A DNA stretch of 64,000 bases from Sphingobium sp. CECT 9361 (GTDB lineage: Bacteria > Pseudomonadota > Alphaproteobacteria > Sphingomonadales > Sphingomonadaceae), in the NCBI RefSeq assembly GCF_918741285.1, contig NZ_CAKKNC010000004.1, positions 62,001-126,000 on the forward strand, in the 5' to 3' direction. Numbering within the stretch: the stretch's first letter is position 1; the number at the start of each line of letters is the position of its first letter. The position numbers and the translations under genes were made by a program. The notes under the pieces are model-generated. The model was not told where the DNA came from. It ran no database searches and saw only the letters and a list, made by a program, of their open reading frames with translations. Below are positions 17,678 through 26,848 of this stretch, piece by piece.

Positions 17678-18211
17678 ATGACAGACCAGACACCCGCCAA
17701 GGTTTTGATCATGGCGACCGACGGCTTCGAGCAGTCCGAATTGTTCGAACCGCGCAAGGCCCTTCTCGACGCTGGCTATGACGTTACGCTGGCGTCCGTC
17801 GCGCTCGACCCGATCCAGGGCATGGAGCATGACGAAAAGGGCGATACGATCACGCCGGACATCGTGCTGTCCGACGTGCAGCCGGACGATTACGATATGC
17901 TCGTCCTGCCCGGCGGCGTCGCCAACCCGGACACGTTGCGGATGGAAAAGGACGCCATCGATATCATCCAGGCGTTCTTCAACCGCGATGCTACGGTAGC
18001 GGCCATCTGCCATGCGCCGTCATTGCTTGCCGAAGCCGATGTGCTGGATGGGCGCAAGGTAACATCCTGGCCATCGATCCGCACCGATCTGCGCAATGCA
18101 GGCGCGCAGGTCGTCGATCAGGAAGTGGTTATCGACGGCAACCTCATCACCAGCCGCAACCCGGATGACATCCCGGCCTTCAACAAGGCCATCGTCGCGG
18201 CTGTTCAGTAA
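17678..18211 (+). CDS. DJ-1/PfpI family protein (protease/deglycase-type)
   Basis: This 177-residue alpha/beta protein has the nucleophile elbow VAAICHAPSLLAEA (Cys about residue 110) and the family motif MLVLPGGVANPDTLR, plus DGFEQSELFEPRKAL near the N-terminus. Members of the YhbO/PfpI branch are reported as stress-related proteases, glyoxalases or deglycases. AGGAGCAG lies before the ATG. A 13-bp hairpin follows at 18246. Confidence 0.93.
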   Translation: MTDQTPAKVLIMATDGFEQSELFEPRKALLDAGYDVTLASVALDPIQGMEHDEKGDTITPDIVLSDVQPDDYDMLVLPGGVANPDTLRMEKDAIDIIQAFFNRDATVAAICHAPSLLAEADVLDGRKVTSWPSIRTDLRNAGAQVVDQEVVIDGNLITSRNPDDIPAFNKAIVAAVQ

Positions 18212-18245
18212 TTTTGGTCGCCTTCACATTGCGGGTAAGGCTAAG

Positions 18246-18277
18246 TTGGACGGCAGGCCGTAAAGCCCGCCGTCCAA
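18246..18277 (+). terminator. Terminator-like hairpin after the DJ-1/PfpI gene
   Basis: ttggacggc (18246-18254) pairs with gccgtccaa (18269-18277). After one A-C mismatch the stem continues for three more pairs, closing a six-base loop. No U-run follows, so it may be a stem without classical intrinsic termination. Confidence 0.55.
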
Positions 18278-18641
18278 TGTCTATAGATGCAGCACCATAA
18301 GCAGCACCGCAAGAAAGCGGGCATTCATGGAAAAGCTGAATCCGCGGCAATTAAAATCCATGGCTATTCACCTTGAATAGCCAGATGCGCACCCAGCAAT
18401 TAATGGGCAGTCGTTGCAACGATTAACGGAGGACGATATGTCCAAAGAGCATTTGCTCTAGATCTGTTTCCGGATTGTAGCGGCTCAACTAGCTGAGGCG
18501 CTGTTCCGTAAATCGAAAGGGCCGACATTGCGCTAGAACGATGCGGAGCCTTACAATCTAATACACATATAGAATAGAATGACTAAATCAGTCAAGCATC
18601 CTACTAAATTGCTCACGCCTTTATTTCGCACAAAGAAGCAT
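18278..18641. other. Non-coding region with two tiny possible reading frames
   Basis: No gene of normal size is supported. Two mini-frames exist: a 17-codon frame 18327-18380 (MEKLNPRQLKSMAIHLE) and a 7-codon frame 18438-18461 (MSKEHLL) with a near-perfect GGAGGA 5 bases before its ATG. The latter also folds as agagc-attt-gctct. The last part (18540-18600) is AT-rich and may carry the tRNA trailer. Confidence 0.35.
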
Positions 18642-18717
<76 letters not shown>

Positions 18718-18727
18718 AAGGCGTTTG

Positions 18728-18756
18728 GCTATAAGCGGGGCGATGCGGCGTTGCAA
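18728..18756 (-). promoter_or_regulatory. Promoter of tRNA-Ala
   Basis: On the minus strand TTGCAA (18751-18756) and TATAGC (18728-18733) are separated by 17 bp and lie 11 bp before the tRNA 5' end, a standard sigma-70 arrangement with a short leader. Confidence 0.65.
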
Positions 18757-18833
18757 CGCCCTTTTCCTGCAATGGAATAGCCGGGTCGTGCTAAGATAAA
18801 GCGCGCTCACAGTTACGATCAAAGGAGACGTTT

Positions 18834-19832
18834 ATGGCCCGTGCATGGTGCCTGACCAGCCGCCCGCAAGGTCTGCCGACGCAGGACAATTTCGCGCTGA
18901 AGGCGATTGACGACCGCGCGCTGGCCGAAGGGGAAATCCGCGTCCGCAACCTTTGGCTGTCGGTCGATCCCTATATGCGCGGGCGGATGAACGACATTAA
19001 AAGCTATGTCCCGCCGTTCGAAATCGATGCGCCGATGACCGGCGGCGCGCTGGGCGAAGTGATCGAGAGCCGGAACGGCGGCTTTGCCGTAGGTGACCGG
19101 GTGCTGCACATGGGCGGCTGGCGCGATGAAGCAATCGTCGATGCGGGCCTGACGCCGGTGAAACTGCCGCAGAGCGACCTGCCAGTCGAATCGTGGTTGC
19201 ACATCATGGGGCTGACCGGCGCAACGGCGTGGATCGGTCTGCTGAAGATCGCGCAGGCAAAGGCAGGCGACCGGGTGTTCGTGTCGGCAGCGGCAGGCGC
19301 AGTCGGATCGGTGGCGGTGCAGATCGCGAAGGCCAAGGGCATGACGGTCATTGGATCGGCCGGCGGTCCGGACAAATGCGCCTGGGTCAAGCAACTGGGG
19401 GCGGACGCAATGATCGACTACCGCGCCGGTCCGGTGCTGGACCAGTTGCGTGCAGCGACCCGCGACGTGGGCGGCCGGATCGACGTGTATTTCGACAATG
19501 TCGGTGGCGATCATCTGGATGCGGCGCTGGCCATGTCGACCAAGGATGCGCGCTTTGCCATTTGCGGCATGATCGACGGGTATAATAGCGACACGCCCCT
19601 GACGCTGAAGTTCGCGAACCTCATCATCATCAACCGCATCCGCATCGCCGGTTTTCTCTATTCCGATCATATGGCGGACCTGCCCGCGTTTCAGGCGGAC
19701 ATGGGAGAGATGATAAAGGCCAGACAGGTGGTGTCGCACGAGACCGTCTATGACGGGCTGGAGCGGACACCGGAGGCTTTTCTGGGCCTGTTCAGCGGCG
19801 CCAACATGGGCAAGATGCTGGTCAGGCTTTGA
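18834..19832 (+). CDS. NADP-dependent medium-chain oxidoreductase (prostaglandin reductase/CurA-like)
   Basis: This 332-residue zinc-free MDR-family enzyme has the N-terminus LTSRPQGLPTQDNFAL, LWLSVDPYMRGRMND, the Rossmann segment VFVSAAAGAVGSVAVQIAK and YFDNVGGDHLDAAL. The family reduces alpha,beta-unsaturated ketones or aldehydes with NADPH. An AAAGGAG sequence lies just before the ATG. The physiological substrate is not evident. Confidence 0.93.
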   Translation: MARAWCLTSRPQGLPTQDNFALKAIDDRALAEGEIRVRNLWLSVDPYMRGRMNDIKSYVPPFEIDAPMTGGALGEVIESRNGGFAVGDRVLHMGGWRDEAIVDAGLTPVKLPQSDLPVESWLHIMGLTGATAWIGLLKIAQAKAGDRVFVSAAAGAVGSVAVQIAKAKGMTVIGSAGGPDKCAWVKQLGADAMIDYRAGPVLDQLRAATRDVGGRIDVYFDNVGGDHLDAALAMSTKDARFAICGMIDGYNSDTPLTLKFANLIIINRIRIAGFLYSDHMADLPAFQADMGEMIKARQVVSHETVYDGLERTPEAFLGLFSGANMGKMLVRL

Positions 19833-19853
19833 CCGTTTGACGGCAGCGCTGTT

Positions 19854-21305
19854 TTAAGCGGCGCTGCTGTTAAACCCGAAAGCGAGGAAGTCCGGCATCG
19901 GGCCGTTCCAGCCGTCGTCCGGACCGTCATCCTGATTGGTATCGCGACGACGCGACGGTGGCGCATCGCGGCGCGGCTCAGCGCGGGGTGCGGGAGCCGG
20001 ACGTGCTTCGGTGCGCGGCGCAGCGACGACCGGTTCGGACTCCGTCGCCAATACAGGTTCGGCTTTGGGCTCGGCTTTCGGTGCAGCCTGGGGCTTTTCG
20101 CTCTTGGCGGCAGGCTTGCGCGCGCGTCTGCTCTTGGCGGGCGCAGCAGGCGCATCTTCGCCATCGACCTCGGCAGCAACGGCGGCGGCTTTTTCACCGC
20201 CGAAGATCGGGATTTTCGTGCCGATCAGCTTCTGGATATTGTCCAGTGCCTCGGCGTCTTCCGGCGTGACGAAGGTGTAGGCAACGCCCGTTGCGCCGGC
20301 GCGGCCGGTGCGACCGATGCGGTGGACGTAATCGTCGGGATGCCAGGGCGCGTCATAGTTGAACACATGGCTGACGCCCTTGATATCCAAACCGCGAGCA
20401 GCGACGTCCGACGCGACGAGGACGTTCACGTCGCCGCGCTTGAACCGATCCAGTTCGGCGATGCGGGACCCCTGATCCATGTCGCCATGAATTTCGCCCG
20501 ACCGCACGCCGCTCTTTTGTAGCGTCTTGTTGAGGTCGCGGACGGTGGTCTTGCGGTTGCAGAAGATGATCGCGTTGGTCACATCCTCGGCCTTGAGCAT
20601 GTGGGCAATCATGTCGCGCTTCTTGCGCGATTCGACCTTCACGAGCCACTGGGTGATGTTGATGCTGGCGGACGCGGGCCGCGCCACTTCGATCGACTTG
20701 GGGTTCGAGAGGAACTTGTCGGCCAGCTTCTTGATGACCGGCGGCATGGTTGCGGAGAACAGCAACGTCTGGCGTTGCGCGGGCAGCTTCGTGCAGATTT
20801 CCTCGATATCGGGGATGAAGCCCATGTCGAGCATACGGTCGGCTTCGTCGATGACGAGTAGCGAGCAACCGTTGAGCATGATCTTGCCGCGACCGAACAG
20901 GTCCATCAAGCGGCCCGGCGTCGCGATCAATACGTCCACGCCCTTTTCAAGCGCCGCAAGCTGATCGCCCATCGACACGCCGCCGATAAGGAGCGCCATC
21001 GAAAGCTTATGATATTTGCCGTACTTCTCAAAATTCTCGGCAACCTGCGCAGCGAGTTCGCGCGTGGGCTCAAGAATCAGGGAACGCGGCATCCGCGCGC
21101 GGCTGCGGCCATGCGCCAGGATATCGATCATCGGCAGCACGAAGCTGGCCGTCTTGCCCGTGCCCGTCTGGGCAATGCCGACGATGTCCTTCATCATCAG
21201 CACGGACGGAATAGCCTGCGCCTGAATAGGCGTCGGGGTGTCGTAGCCGGCCTCTGTGACCGCCCTTAACAATTCATCGGATAGGCCGAGATCGGCAAAA
21301 TTCAT
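19854..21305 (-). CDS. DEAD-box ATP-dependent RNA helicase (RhlE-like)
   Basis: This 483-residue protein has all core motifs: Q motif with TPTPIQAQAIP, Walker A AQTGTGKT, PTRELA, VIDEADRMLDMGF (DEAD), SATMP, and C-terminal RGLDIKGVSHV and HRIGRTGRAG. The last ~110 residues are a basic and Pro/Ala-rich disordered tail (KSRRARKPAAKSEK, then PRTEARPAPAPRAEPRRD), typical of RNA-binding extensions. It is likely to act in ribosome assembly or RNA decay, especially in the cold. It converges on the oxidoreductase gene with a 21-bp gap. Confidence 0.95.
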   Translation of the reverse strand: MNFADLGLSDELLRAVTEAGYDTPTPIQAQAIPSVLMMKDIVGIAQTGTGKTASFVLPMIDILAHGRSRARMPRSLILEPTRELAAQVAENFEKYGKYHKLSMALLIGGVSMGDQLAALEKGVDVLIATPGRLMDLFGRGKIMLNGCSLLVIDEADRMLDMGFIPDIEEICTKLPAQRQTLLFSATMPPVIKKLADKFLSNPKSIEVARPASASINITQWLVKVESRKKRDMIAHMLKAEDVTNAIIFCNRKTTVRDLNKTLQKSGVRSGEIHGDMDQGSRIAELDRFKRGDVNVLVASDVAARGLDIKGVSHVFNYDAPWHPDDYVHRIGRTGRAGATGVAYTFVTPEDAEALDNIQKLIGTKIPIFGGEKAAAVAAEVDGEDAPAAPAKSRRARKPAAKSEKPQAAPKAEPKAEPVLATESEPVVAAPRTEARPAPAPRAEPRRDAPPSRRRDTNQDDGPDDGWNGPMPDFLAFGFNSSAA

Positions 21306-21428
21306 TCATATGTCCGGAATAAGAGGGCCACGCGAGTGTGCGGGCCCGGTCAAAGCTGGCTGGCCAATGCGGAAATAGTGGCCGATTGTCAAGAAAATCC
21401 GGGCTGCGACGCCCGATCCTACGCTATT

Positions 21429-21857
21429 CTATCGCTCCGGGACCAGTCGTTTGAAACTCTCCACTTCGCATGTCAGGCCGCTGCGCGCCTGAATATAGTC
21501 CCGCCCCGCGCAAAGCGATCCATCGTCGGTCGGTTCGATATAGAAGCCAGCGTAGAAATCCGCTGCCCGGCATTGTTTGCCGAAACGCGCGCGAAAACGC
21601 TGATTGTTCGACAGGATCAGGTCAACGCTGTTGCGCCCACCCAAGGCCGCGGAACGTACCGACTTGATCGCGACACAGCGGGGCCCTTTCTTCTCATCCC
21701 ACTCCTGAGGCTCAGGGGGCGGAGTCGGTTGGCCTGCGCGCGGCTGACGAACGAGAGGCACACGAATGATCACCCGCTGCTCGATTCTGAGCTGAGCGAA
21801 TTCGACAGGCGCACCGACCGGGGCCAATAACAAGGCAATGGCAGAATGAAACAACAT
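21429..21857 (-). CDS. Secreted protein of unknown function (sphingomonad type)
   Basis: The start ATG 21857 is preceded by AGGGGG; ATG 21878 is in frame but lacks such a site. A signal-like N-terminus (MLFHSAIALLLAPVGA) precedes a proline-rich stretch and a domain with four cysteines: GPRCVAIKS, GKQCRAADFYAGFY, SLCAGRD and GLTCEVESF. These could form two disulfides in the periplasm. No enzymatic motif is seen. Confidence 0.7.
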   Translation of the reverse strand: MLFHSAIALLLAPVGAPVEFAQLRIEQRVIIRVPLVRQPRAGQPTPPPEPQEWDEKKGPRCVAIKSVRSAALGGRNSVDLILSNNQRFRARFGKQCRAADFYAGFYIEPTDDGSLCAGRDYIQARSGLTCEVESFKRLVPER

Positions 21858-21931
21858 AGTCCCCCTGGGGAATATCATGCCCTACGCAGCGGCGGTTGAA
21901 CAACCGATGAATTCCGGGGCATAACGAGTCT

Positions 21932-23368
21932 ATGATTTCTTCCGATAGCCTTTCGCGCTTTGCGGCCCTGCTTGGCCCCAAGGGTTTTACCGACGATGCC
22001 GACGATATCGCGCCGTGGCTGACCGACTGGCGCGGGCGATATCATGGCCATGCCGTAGCGATGCTGTCGCCCGCCAACACGCAGGAAGTCGCGGCGTGCA
22101 TGACGCTGGCGTCCGAATTGGACATCGCGCTGGTGCCGCAGGGGGGGAACACATCGATGGTCGGGGGCGCGACGCCGCCGATGGACGGAAGCGCGCTGAT
22201 CCTGTCGCTGCGCCGGATGAACGCGATTCGCAGCCTCTCGGCGGACGATAATCTGGCGGTGTGCGAAGCGGGGGTGATTCTGTCGGTGCTGCACGATGCC
22301 GCCGAGGGGATCGGTCGGCGCTTTCCGTTGAGTTTGGGCGCGAAGGGATCGGCGACCATCGGCGGGCTGGTGTCGACCAATGCAGGCGGGACGCAGGTGC
22401 TGCGCCACGGAACCATGCGGGCCCTGGTCGAGGGGATCGAAGCGGTCCTGCCTGACGGAAGCATATTCGACGGGCTGGCCGCATTGAAGAAAGACAATCG
22501 CGGATATGACATCAAGCAGTTACTGGTCGGCGCGGAGGGAACCATCGGCATCGTGACCGCAGCCTCGCTGCGCCTTGTCCCCGCCATAGCGGACCGGGCG
22601 GTGGGCTGGATCGGGGTGGACAGCCCGCAGGATGCGCTGGCGCTGCTGCGCCTGCTGGAAATGCGGTTGGGGAATATCGTCGAGGGGTTCGAGGTGATTG
22701 CCGACGACGGGCTGGGCCATGTTCTCTCCCACATTCCCGCCACCCGCTGCCCCATCGACACGCGGACGCCGTGGCATGTGCTGATCGAAGTCGATCTGCC
22801 CGATGTGCAGACGCCGTCGGCCGCCGAGCAACTGGAAGCGGCGCTGGCCGAAGGGCTGGAGACGGGACTTGCCAAGGATGCAGCCATCGCCGCCAACGAA
22901 GCGCAGGCGGAAGCCTTCTGGCGGATTCGGGAGTCGCTATCCGAGTCCGAGCGGGCGCAGGGTCCGGCGCTGCAATATGATGTCAGCGTACCGGTGGCGC
23001 GGATGCCCGCATTCATGATCGACACGGCGGCCGCAGCAGAAGCGCGCTTTCCCGGCACGACGGCGTCGTCCTTCGGGCATCTGGGGGATGGCAATGTCCA
23101 TTTCCATGTCCGCGCACCCAAAGGCACGACCGACGGCCCGGCGTGGATCGCCGCGGAAGGGGCGACCATCAATGCTTTCGTCCACGATGCGGTGGTGGCG
23201 TCCGGGGGATCGATCTCCGCCGAACATGGCATCGGCCAGATGAAGCGCACCGAACTTGCGCGCCTTTCCAGCCCCGCCCATCTGGCGTCGCTCCGCGCCA
23301 TCAAGGCAGCATTCGACCCCAAGGGGATCATGAATCCGGGCAAGCTGGTGCCGATGGCCGGCGAATAA
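21932..23368 (+). CDS. FAD-binding 2-hydroxyacid dehydrogenase (GlcD/D-lactate dehydrogenase type)
   Basis: This 478-residue protein has an FAD_binding_4 domain with LVPQGGNTSMVGGATP and GLVSTNAGGTQVLRHG, and an FAD-oxidase C-terminal domain with SSFGHLGDGNVHFHVR and ISAEHGIGQMKRTEL. The family oxidises D-lactate, glycolate or D-2-hydroxyglutarate, passing electrons to a quinone or cytochrome. The substrate cannot be fixed from sequence, although the length and the single-subunit form fit D-2-hydroxyglutarate or D-lactate dehydrogenases. A tandem palindrome acting as a likely terminator follows. Confidence 0.92.
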   Translation: MISSDSLSRFAALLGPKGFTDDADDIAPWLTDWRGRYHGHAVAMLSPANTQEVAACMTLASELDIALVPQGGNTSMVGGATPPMDGSALILSLRRMNAIRSLSADDNLAVCEAGVILSVLHDAAEGIGRRFPLSLGAKGSATIGGLVSTNAGGTQVLRHGTMRALVEGIEAVLPDGSIFDGLAALKKDNRGYDIKQLLVGAEGTIGIVTAASLRLVPAIADRAVGWIGVDSPQDALALLRLLEMRLGNIVEGFEVIADDGLGHVLSHIPATRCPIDTRTPWHVLIEVDLPDVQTPSAAEQLEAALAEGLETGLAKDAAIAANEAQAEAFWRIRESLSESERAQGPALQYDVSVPVARMPAFMIDTAAAAEARFPGTTASSFGHLGDGNVHFHVRAPKGTTDGPAWIAAEGATINAFVHDAVVASGGSISAEHGIGQMKRTELARLSSPAHLASLRAIKAAFDPKGIMNPGKLVPMAGE

Positions 23369-23391
23369 ACCGACACGTAAAATTTATCGTT

Positions 23392-23415
23392 TGTACGTAC
23401 AGATGTGTACGTACA
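23392..23415. terminator. Two tandem tgtacgtaca palindromes, terminator-like
   Basis: The self-complementary decamer tgtacgtaca occurs at 23392-23401 and 23406-23415 with gatg between, so it can fold as a 10-bp stem and is followed by a T-run at about 23422. It lies in the gap between the two convergent genes and could end the dehydrogenase mRNA, or act as a protein-binding dyad. Confidence 0.6.
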
Positions 23416-23426
23416 CCGCGCCTTTT

Positions 23427-23888
23427 TTAGCCTGATGCCTGCTCAAACGCCGTACCATCCTTGCGGCGATAGCGTCCATCAGGGCCGATGTGCATGTCGA
23501 TATCGGGATAGTGACATTCGCCCTCCGCGGGGCGGCCGATGGCGATGAAGGTGCAGTCGCTGTCGCTTTCGTTGACGAGGTGATGGCCGTTGCCATCGTT
23601 CTTCGGGAAGACCGCCACGTCGCCGGGGCGCATGTCCGTTCGGCCATTGTCGTCGATCAGCACGGCTGCGCCCGCCAGCATGATGACGACTTCGTCTTCC
23701 TCGACATGCCAGTGGCGATGCGCGGACCATGCGCCGGGTTTCAGGACCACATGGCTCATCCCGAATTCGGTCAGGCCTGTGGCGGGCGCGAGCCGCCGAT
23801 ACCAGCGACCGGCCACCGCATCGGCAAATTCGGGCGGATAGCCGGTACGGTTAGCCGGCGGGAGAGCATCGAGGTCGATCTTGGGCAT
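23427..23888 (-). CDS. Cupin domain protein
   Basis: This 153-residue protein has the cupin motifs HVVLKPGAWSAHRHWHVEEDE (motif 1, metal-binding His and Glu) and RPGDVAVFPKNDGNGHHLVN (motif 2). The start at 23888 has GGAG 7 bases upstream; ATG 23900 is an alternative. Cupins of this form may be enzymes or sugar-binding proteins, and the role is unassigned. The C-terminal CHYPDIDMHIGPDGRYRRKD is unlike a typical catalytic extension. Confidence 0.85.
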   Translation of the reverse strand: MPKIDLDALPPANRTGYPPEFADAVAGRWYRRLAPATGLTEFGMSHVVLKPGAWSAHRHWHVEEDEVVIMLAGAAVLIDDNGRTDMRPGDVAVFPKNDGNGHHLVNESDSDCTFIAIGRPAEGECHYPDIDMHIGPDGRYRRKDGTAFEQASG

Positions 23889-23936
23889 GTGGCGCTCCAT
23901 CTGGTCAATCGCTGTCACCTTCGCTAACGCACGCGC

Positions 23937-25091
23937 ATGACCCTGACCAGTGCCACTCCCGATCCTTTGGCTCTTGCCGAGCGGCTGATCGCCTGCCCTT
24001 CGATCACCCCGGCCACCGGAGCGGTGTTCGACTGTATGGAAGCGATGCTGGCGCCGCTGGGTTTCGCGGTCGAACGGTTCGTCGCGGGCGATGCGCCGGA
24101 CGGGCCAGTCGAGAATTTGCTGGCGGTGCGCGAAAATGGACCGGGGGCGCATTTCGCCTTTGCCGGGCATCTGGACGTCGTGCCGCCGGGTAATGGCTGG
24201 GCCAGCGATCCGTTCGTGCCGGAGGTGCGCGGCGATCTGCTCCACGGGCGCGGTGCGGTGGACATGAAGGGGTCGATTGCATGCTTCGTCGCGGCGCTGG
24301 CGCGCAATCCCGATCTGCCCGGAACGGTGAGCCTGATTATCACCGGCGATGAGGAAGGTCCGGCGGTGCACGGCACAGTGGCGCTGATGGAGCGGATGGC
24401 TGCGCGCGGGATCGTGCCGGACCTGTGTCTGGTCGGCGAGCCTACGTCGGTCAACCGGCTGGGCGACATGGTGAAGATCGGGCGGCGTGGTTCGGTCAAT
24501 ATGTGGATCACGGTTGAGGGCGCGCAGGGGCATGTCGCCTATCCGCATCTGGCCGACAATCCCATCCCCCGGCTGATCCGCATCCTGTCCGCCATCGAAG
24601 CGGTGGAGCTGGACAACGGCACCGACTGGTTCCAGCCGAGCAATATCGAGATTACCGACATCACCGTGGGCAATCCGGCGACCAATGTGATTCCCGCCCG
24701 AGCGACCGCGCGCCTGTCGATCCGGTTCAACGATTGCCACAGCGGCGCGGGCTTGGTGAAGCGGATCAAGGCCATCGTGCAAGCCGAAGGCGGGACACTG
24801 ACGGCGAAGATCAGCGGCGAGCCGTTCCTGACACCGCCGGGCGCCTTTTCCTCCCTCATCAGCGATGCCATCGAAAGCGCGACGGGTATCGTGCCGGAGC
24901 TATCGACCACTGGCGGCACGTCGGACGCGCGGTTCCTCTCGCGCCTGTGTCCGGTGGTGGAATTCGGGCTGTGCAACGCGACGATGCACAAGCTGGACGA
25001 AGCGGTGGCTGTCGAAGATCTGGAAACGCTGACGGCGATTTACGCCGATATCCTGCGGCGTGCGGCTCAGGCTTCGCGCGCTTCGGCCTGA
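23937..25091 (+). CDS. dapE: Succinyl-diaminopimelate desuccinylase
   Basis: A metal-dependent (M20) enzyme of lysine and diaminopimelate synthesis, with HLDVVPPGNGW (metal His/Asp), GRGAVDMKGSIACF, TGDEEGPA (catalytic Glu pair) and the C-terminal GGTSDARFLS and VVEFGLCNATMHKLDE. At 384 residues it is normal. It is transcribed divergently from the cupin gene and its last 25 bp overlap the 3' end of the GGDEF/EAL gene on the other strand. Confidence 0.95.
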   Translation: MTLTSATPDPLALAERLIACPSITPATGAVFDCMEAMLAPLGFAVERFVAGDAPDGPVENLLAVRENGPGAHFAFAGHLDVVPPGNGWASDPFVPEVRGDLLHGRGAVDMKGSIACFVAALARNPDLPGTVSLIITGDEEGPAVHGTVALMERMAARGIVPDLCLVGEPTSVNRLGDMVKIGRRGSVNMWITVEGAQGHVAYPHLADNPIPRLIRILSAIEAVELDNGTDWFQPSNIEITDITVGNPATNVIPARATARLSIRFNDCHSGAGLVKRIKAIVQAEGGTLTAKISGEPFLTPPGAFSSLISDAIESATGIVPELSTTGGTSDARFLSRLCPVVEFGLCNATMHKLDEAVAVEDLETLTAIYADILRRAAQASRASA

Positions 25092-26776
25092 TTATTACCG
25101 AAACGTCCGAGATAGGCGGACTCATTCGTGGGATGGGCGATATGATAGCCCTGAAACACCGTGCAGCCAGCCACGCGCAGGATATCGACCTGCTCCTGAC
25201 TTTCGACGCCTTCGATCACGACTTCGAGACCTAGCCCCTGAATGAGCGCGATTACGGCGCTGCAGATCGTGCGCGCTTCGGCGGAGCTTGCGATATCGCG
25301 GACAAGGCTGCGGTCGATCTTCACTCTGTCCACGGGCAGATCGCGCAGGCGCGCGAGGTTGGAATAGCCCGTGCCGAAATCGTCGATAGCGATCCGCACC
25401 CCGATTTCGCGCAAGGCGTGCAACTGATCGATCAGTCGTTCGTCCATTTCCATTGCAAGCGATTCGGTGATTTCCAGCTCGATCCGATCGGCGGGCGTGC
25501 CGTGCCGCGCCATGGTGTGGCGCAGGCGCAGGAAGAAATCGGCCTGTGACAGTTCGCGGGTCGAGATGTTGATGGCGACGCGCTGATCCAGCCCCTGCTG
25601 CGCCCAGCGGGCTGCCGTCTCGCACACCTGATCCATGATCCAGTCGCCAAGCTCCACGATGACGCCGCTTTCCTCCGCAACCTGCACGAAGGTGGCGGGC
25701 ATCAGCATGTCGCGGTCGGGATGCGCCCAGCGTACCAGTGCTTCGGCAACGACCACGCGCCCCTGTCCGACATCGAGCTGCGGCTGAAATTGCAGGAGGA
25801 ACTCGCCGCGCTCCAACGCGATACGCAAGTCGCGTTCCAGCTCGGCCTTGCCCGCTGCCTCCTGCGCCAGTGCGGCCGTGAACGTCTCGACCTTGCCGCC
25901 GCCGATGCTCTTGGCATGATACATGGCGATGTCGGCCGAGCGCAGCAGGGCGCTCAGGGTTTCGCCATGGTCGGGATAATAAGCGATGCCGATAGATGCG
26001 CCCAGATCGATCTGCTGCCCGCCTAGGTCGAACGGCTCGCCCAAGGCAAACTGGATTGCACGCGCGATGCGTTCTGCAGCGGCGTGGCTGGGAATGTCAG
26101 GGAAGAACAAGGTGAACTCATCGCCCGCCAGCCGCCCGACAACGGCATCGCCTGCCCCGGCCTGTAGCTGGCTGACCACCACCTCCCGCAGTCGACCGGC
26201 GACGCGGGCGAGCAACTGATCGCCGGTTGCATGGCCGAAGGTGTCGTTCACCGCCTTGAACCCGTCGAGATCCAGAAAGAACATGGCGGCGGGACGGTCG
26301 ATGGCGCGATCGAGGATCAGGCTTTCGACCTGGCGGCAAAAGCTCATGCGATTGGGCAGGCCCGTGACGGCATCGAACATGGCAAGCAGGTGGATGTTAT
26401 CGAGACTGGCGCGTACCTGGCTGAAGAGGCTGTCCATCGCCACAGCGAGATCCGGCAGATCGCGGCGGATGACCTGAATCACGGGCGTCTGGAGATCGCC
26501 ATGGGCTGCGGCGACCAGACGCTCGGTCGCGCTTTCGACGGATGCGGCAATGCCCAGCATGCTGCGACGCGCCGAAGCCCAGCTCAAAACACCGCACAGA
26601 ACCGCTGCGATCAGGGCATAGCCGAGCGGATGCAGGCCGCCACGCGCCGATCCACCCGCCACCAAGGCCAGGATAAAGGCAACCGCCCCAGCGCCAACCG
26701 CAAAAGCGACCGCGCGATTCCTGAAGGTGATGCTTTGCACCAGTCCCCTAAATATTGCCGTTGGATCGGTCCGCAT
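25067..26776 (-). CDS. GGDEF-EAL protein (c-di-GMP turnover)
   Basis: This 569-residue protein has two N-terminal hydrophobic segments (about 20-65) and a HAMP-like linker, then a GGDEF domain (about 165-300) whose signature is RLAGDEFTLFF, and an EAL domain (about 320-560) with EALVRWAHP, ELEITESLAMEM, IDDFGTGYSNLARL and VIEGVESQEQ. The EAL metal and catalytic residues look complete, so phosphodiesterase activity is likely. The first GGDEF glycine is Ala, a variant seen in both active cyclases and regulatory domains. It sits in the inner membrane. The 3' end overlaps dapE. Confidence 0.94.
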   Translation of the reverse strand: MRTDPTAIFRGLVQSITFRNRAVAFAVGAGAVAFILALVAGGSARGGLHPLGYALIAAVLCGVLSWASARRSMLGIAASVESATERLVAAAHGDLQTPVIQVIRRDLPDLAVAMDSLFSQVRASLDNIHLLAMFDAVTGLPNRMSFCRQVESLILDRAIDRPAAMFFLDLDGFKAVNDTFGHATGDQLLARVAGRLREVVVSQLQAGAGDAVVGRLAGDEFTLFFPDIPSHAAAERIARAIQFALGEPFDLGGQQIDLGASIGIAYYPDHGETLSALLRSADIAMYHAKSIGGGKVETFTAALAQEAAGKAELERDLRIALERGEFLLQFQPQLDVGQGRVVVAEALVRWAHPDRDMLMPATFVQVAEESGVIVELGDWIMDQVCETAARWAQQGLDQRVAINISTRELSQADFFLRLRHTMARHGTPADRIELEITESLAMEMDERLIDQLHALREIGVRIAIDDFGTGYSNLARLRDLPVDRVKIDRSLVRDIASSAEARTICSAVIALIQGLGLEVVIEGVESQEQVDILRVAGCTVFQGYHIAHPTNESAYLGRFGNNQAEAREA

Positions 26777-26848
26777 ACCGCGCGGAATGGGCCGGTTATG
26801 AGTCCCATTGGTTAAGAAAATCCCACCAAGGGCGGCATCATCGGCAGA

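Noticed and set aside
18327..18380. 17-codon reading frame as a gene
   Set aside because: Too short, weak ribosome-binding site, and no homology or conservation can be judged from the window.
23427..24782. Long minus-strand frame covering the cupin and dapE
   Set aside because: Only the 23427-23888 part is a recognised cupin with a ribosome-binding site; the rest is antisense to dapE.
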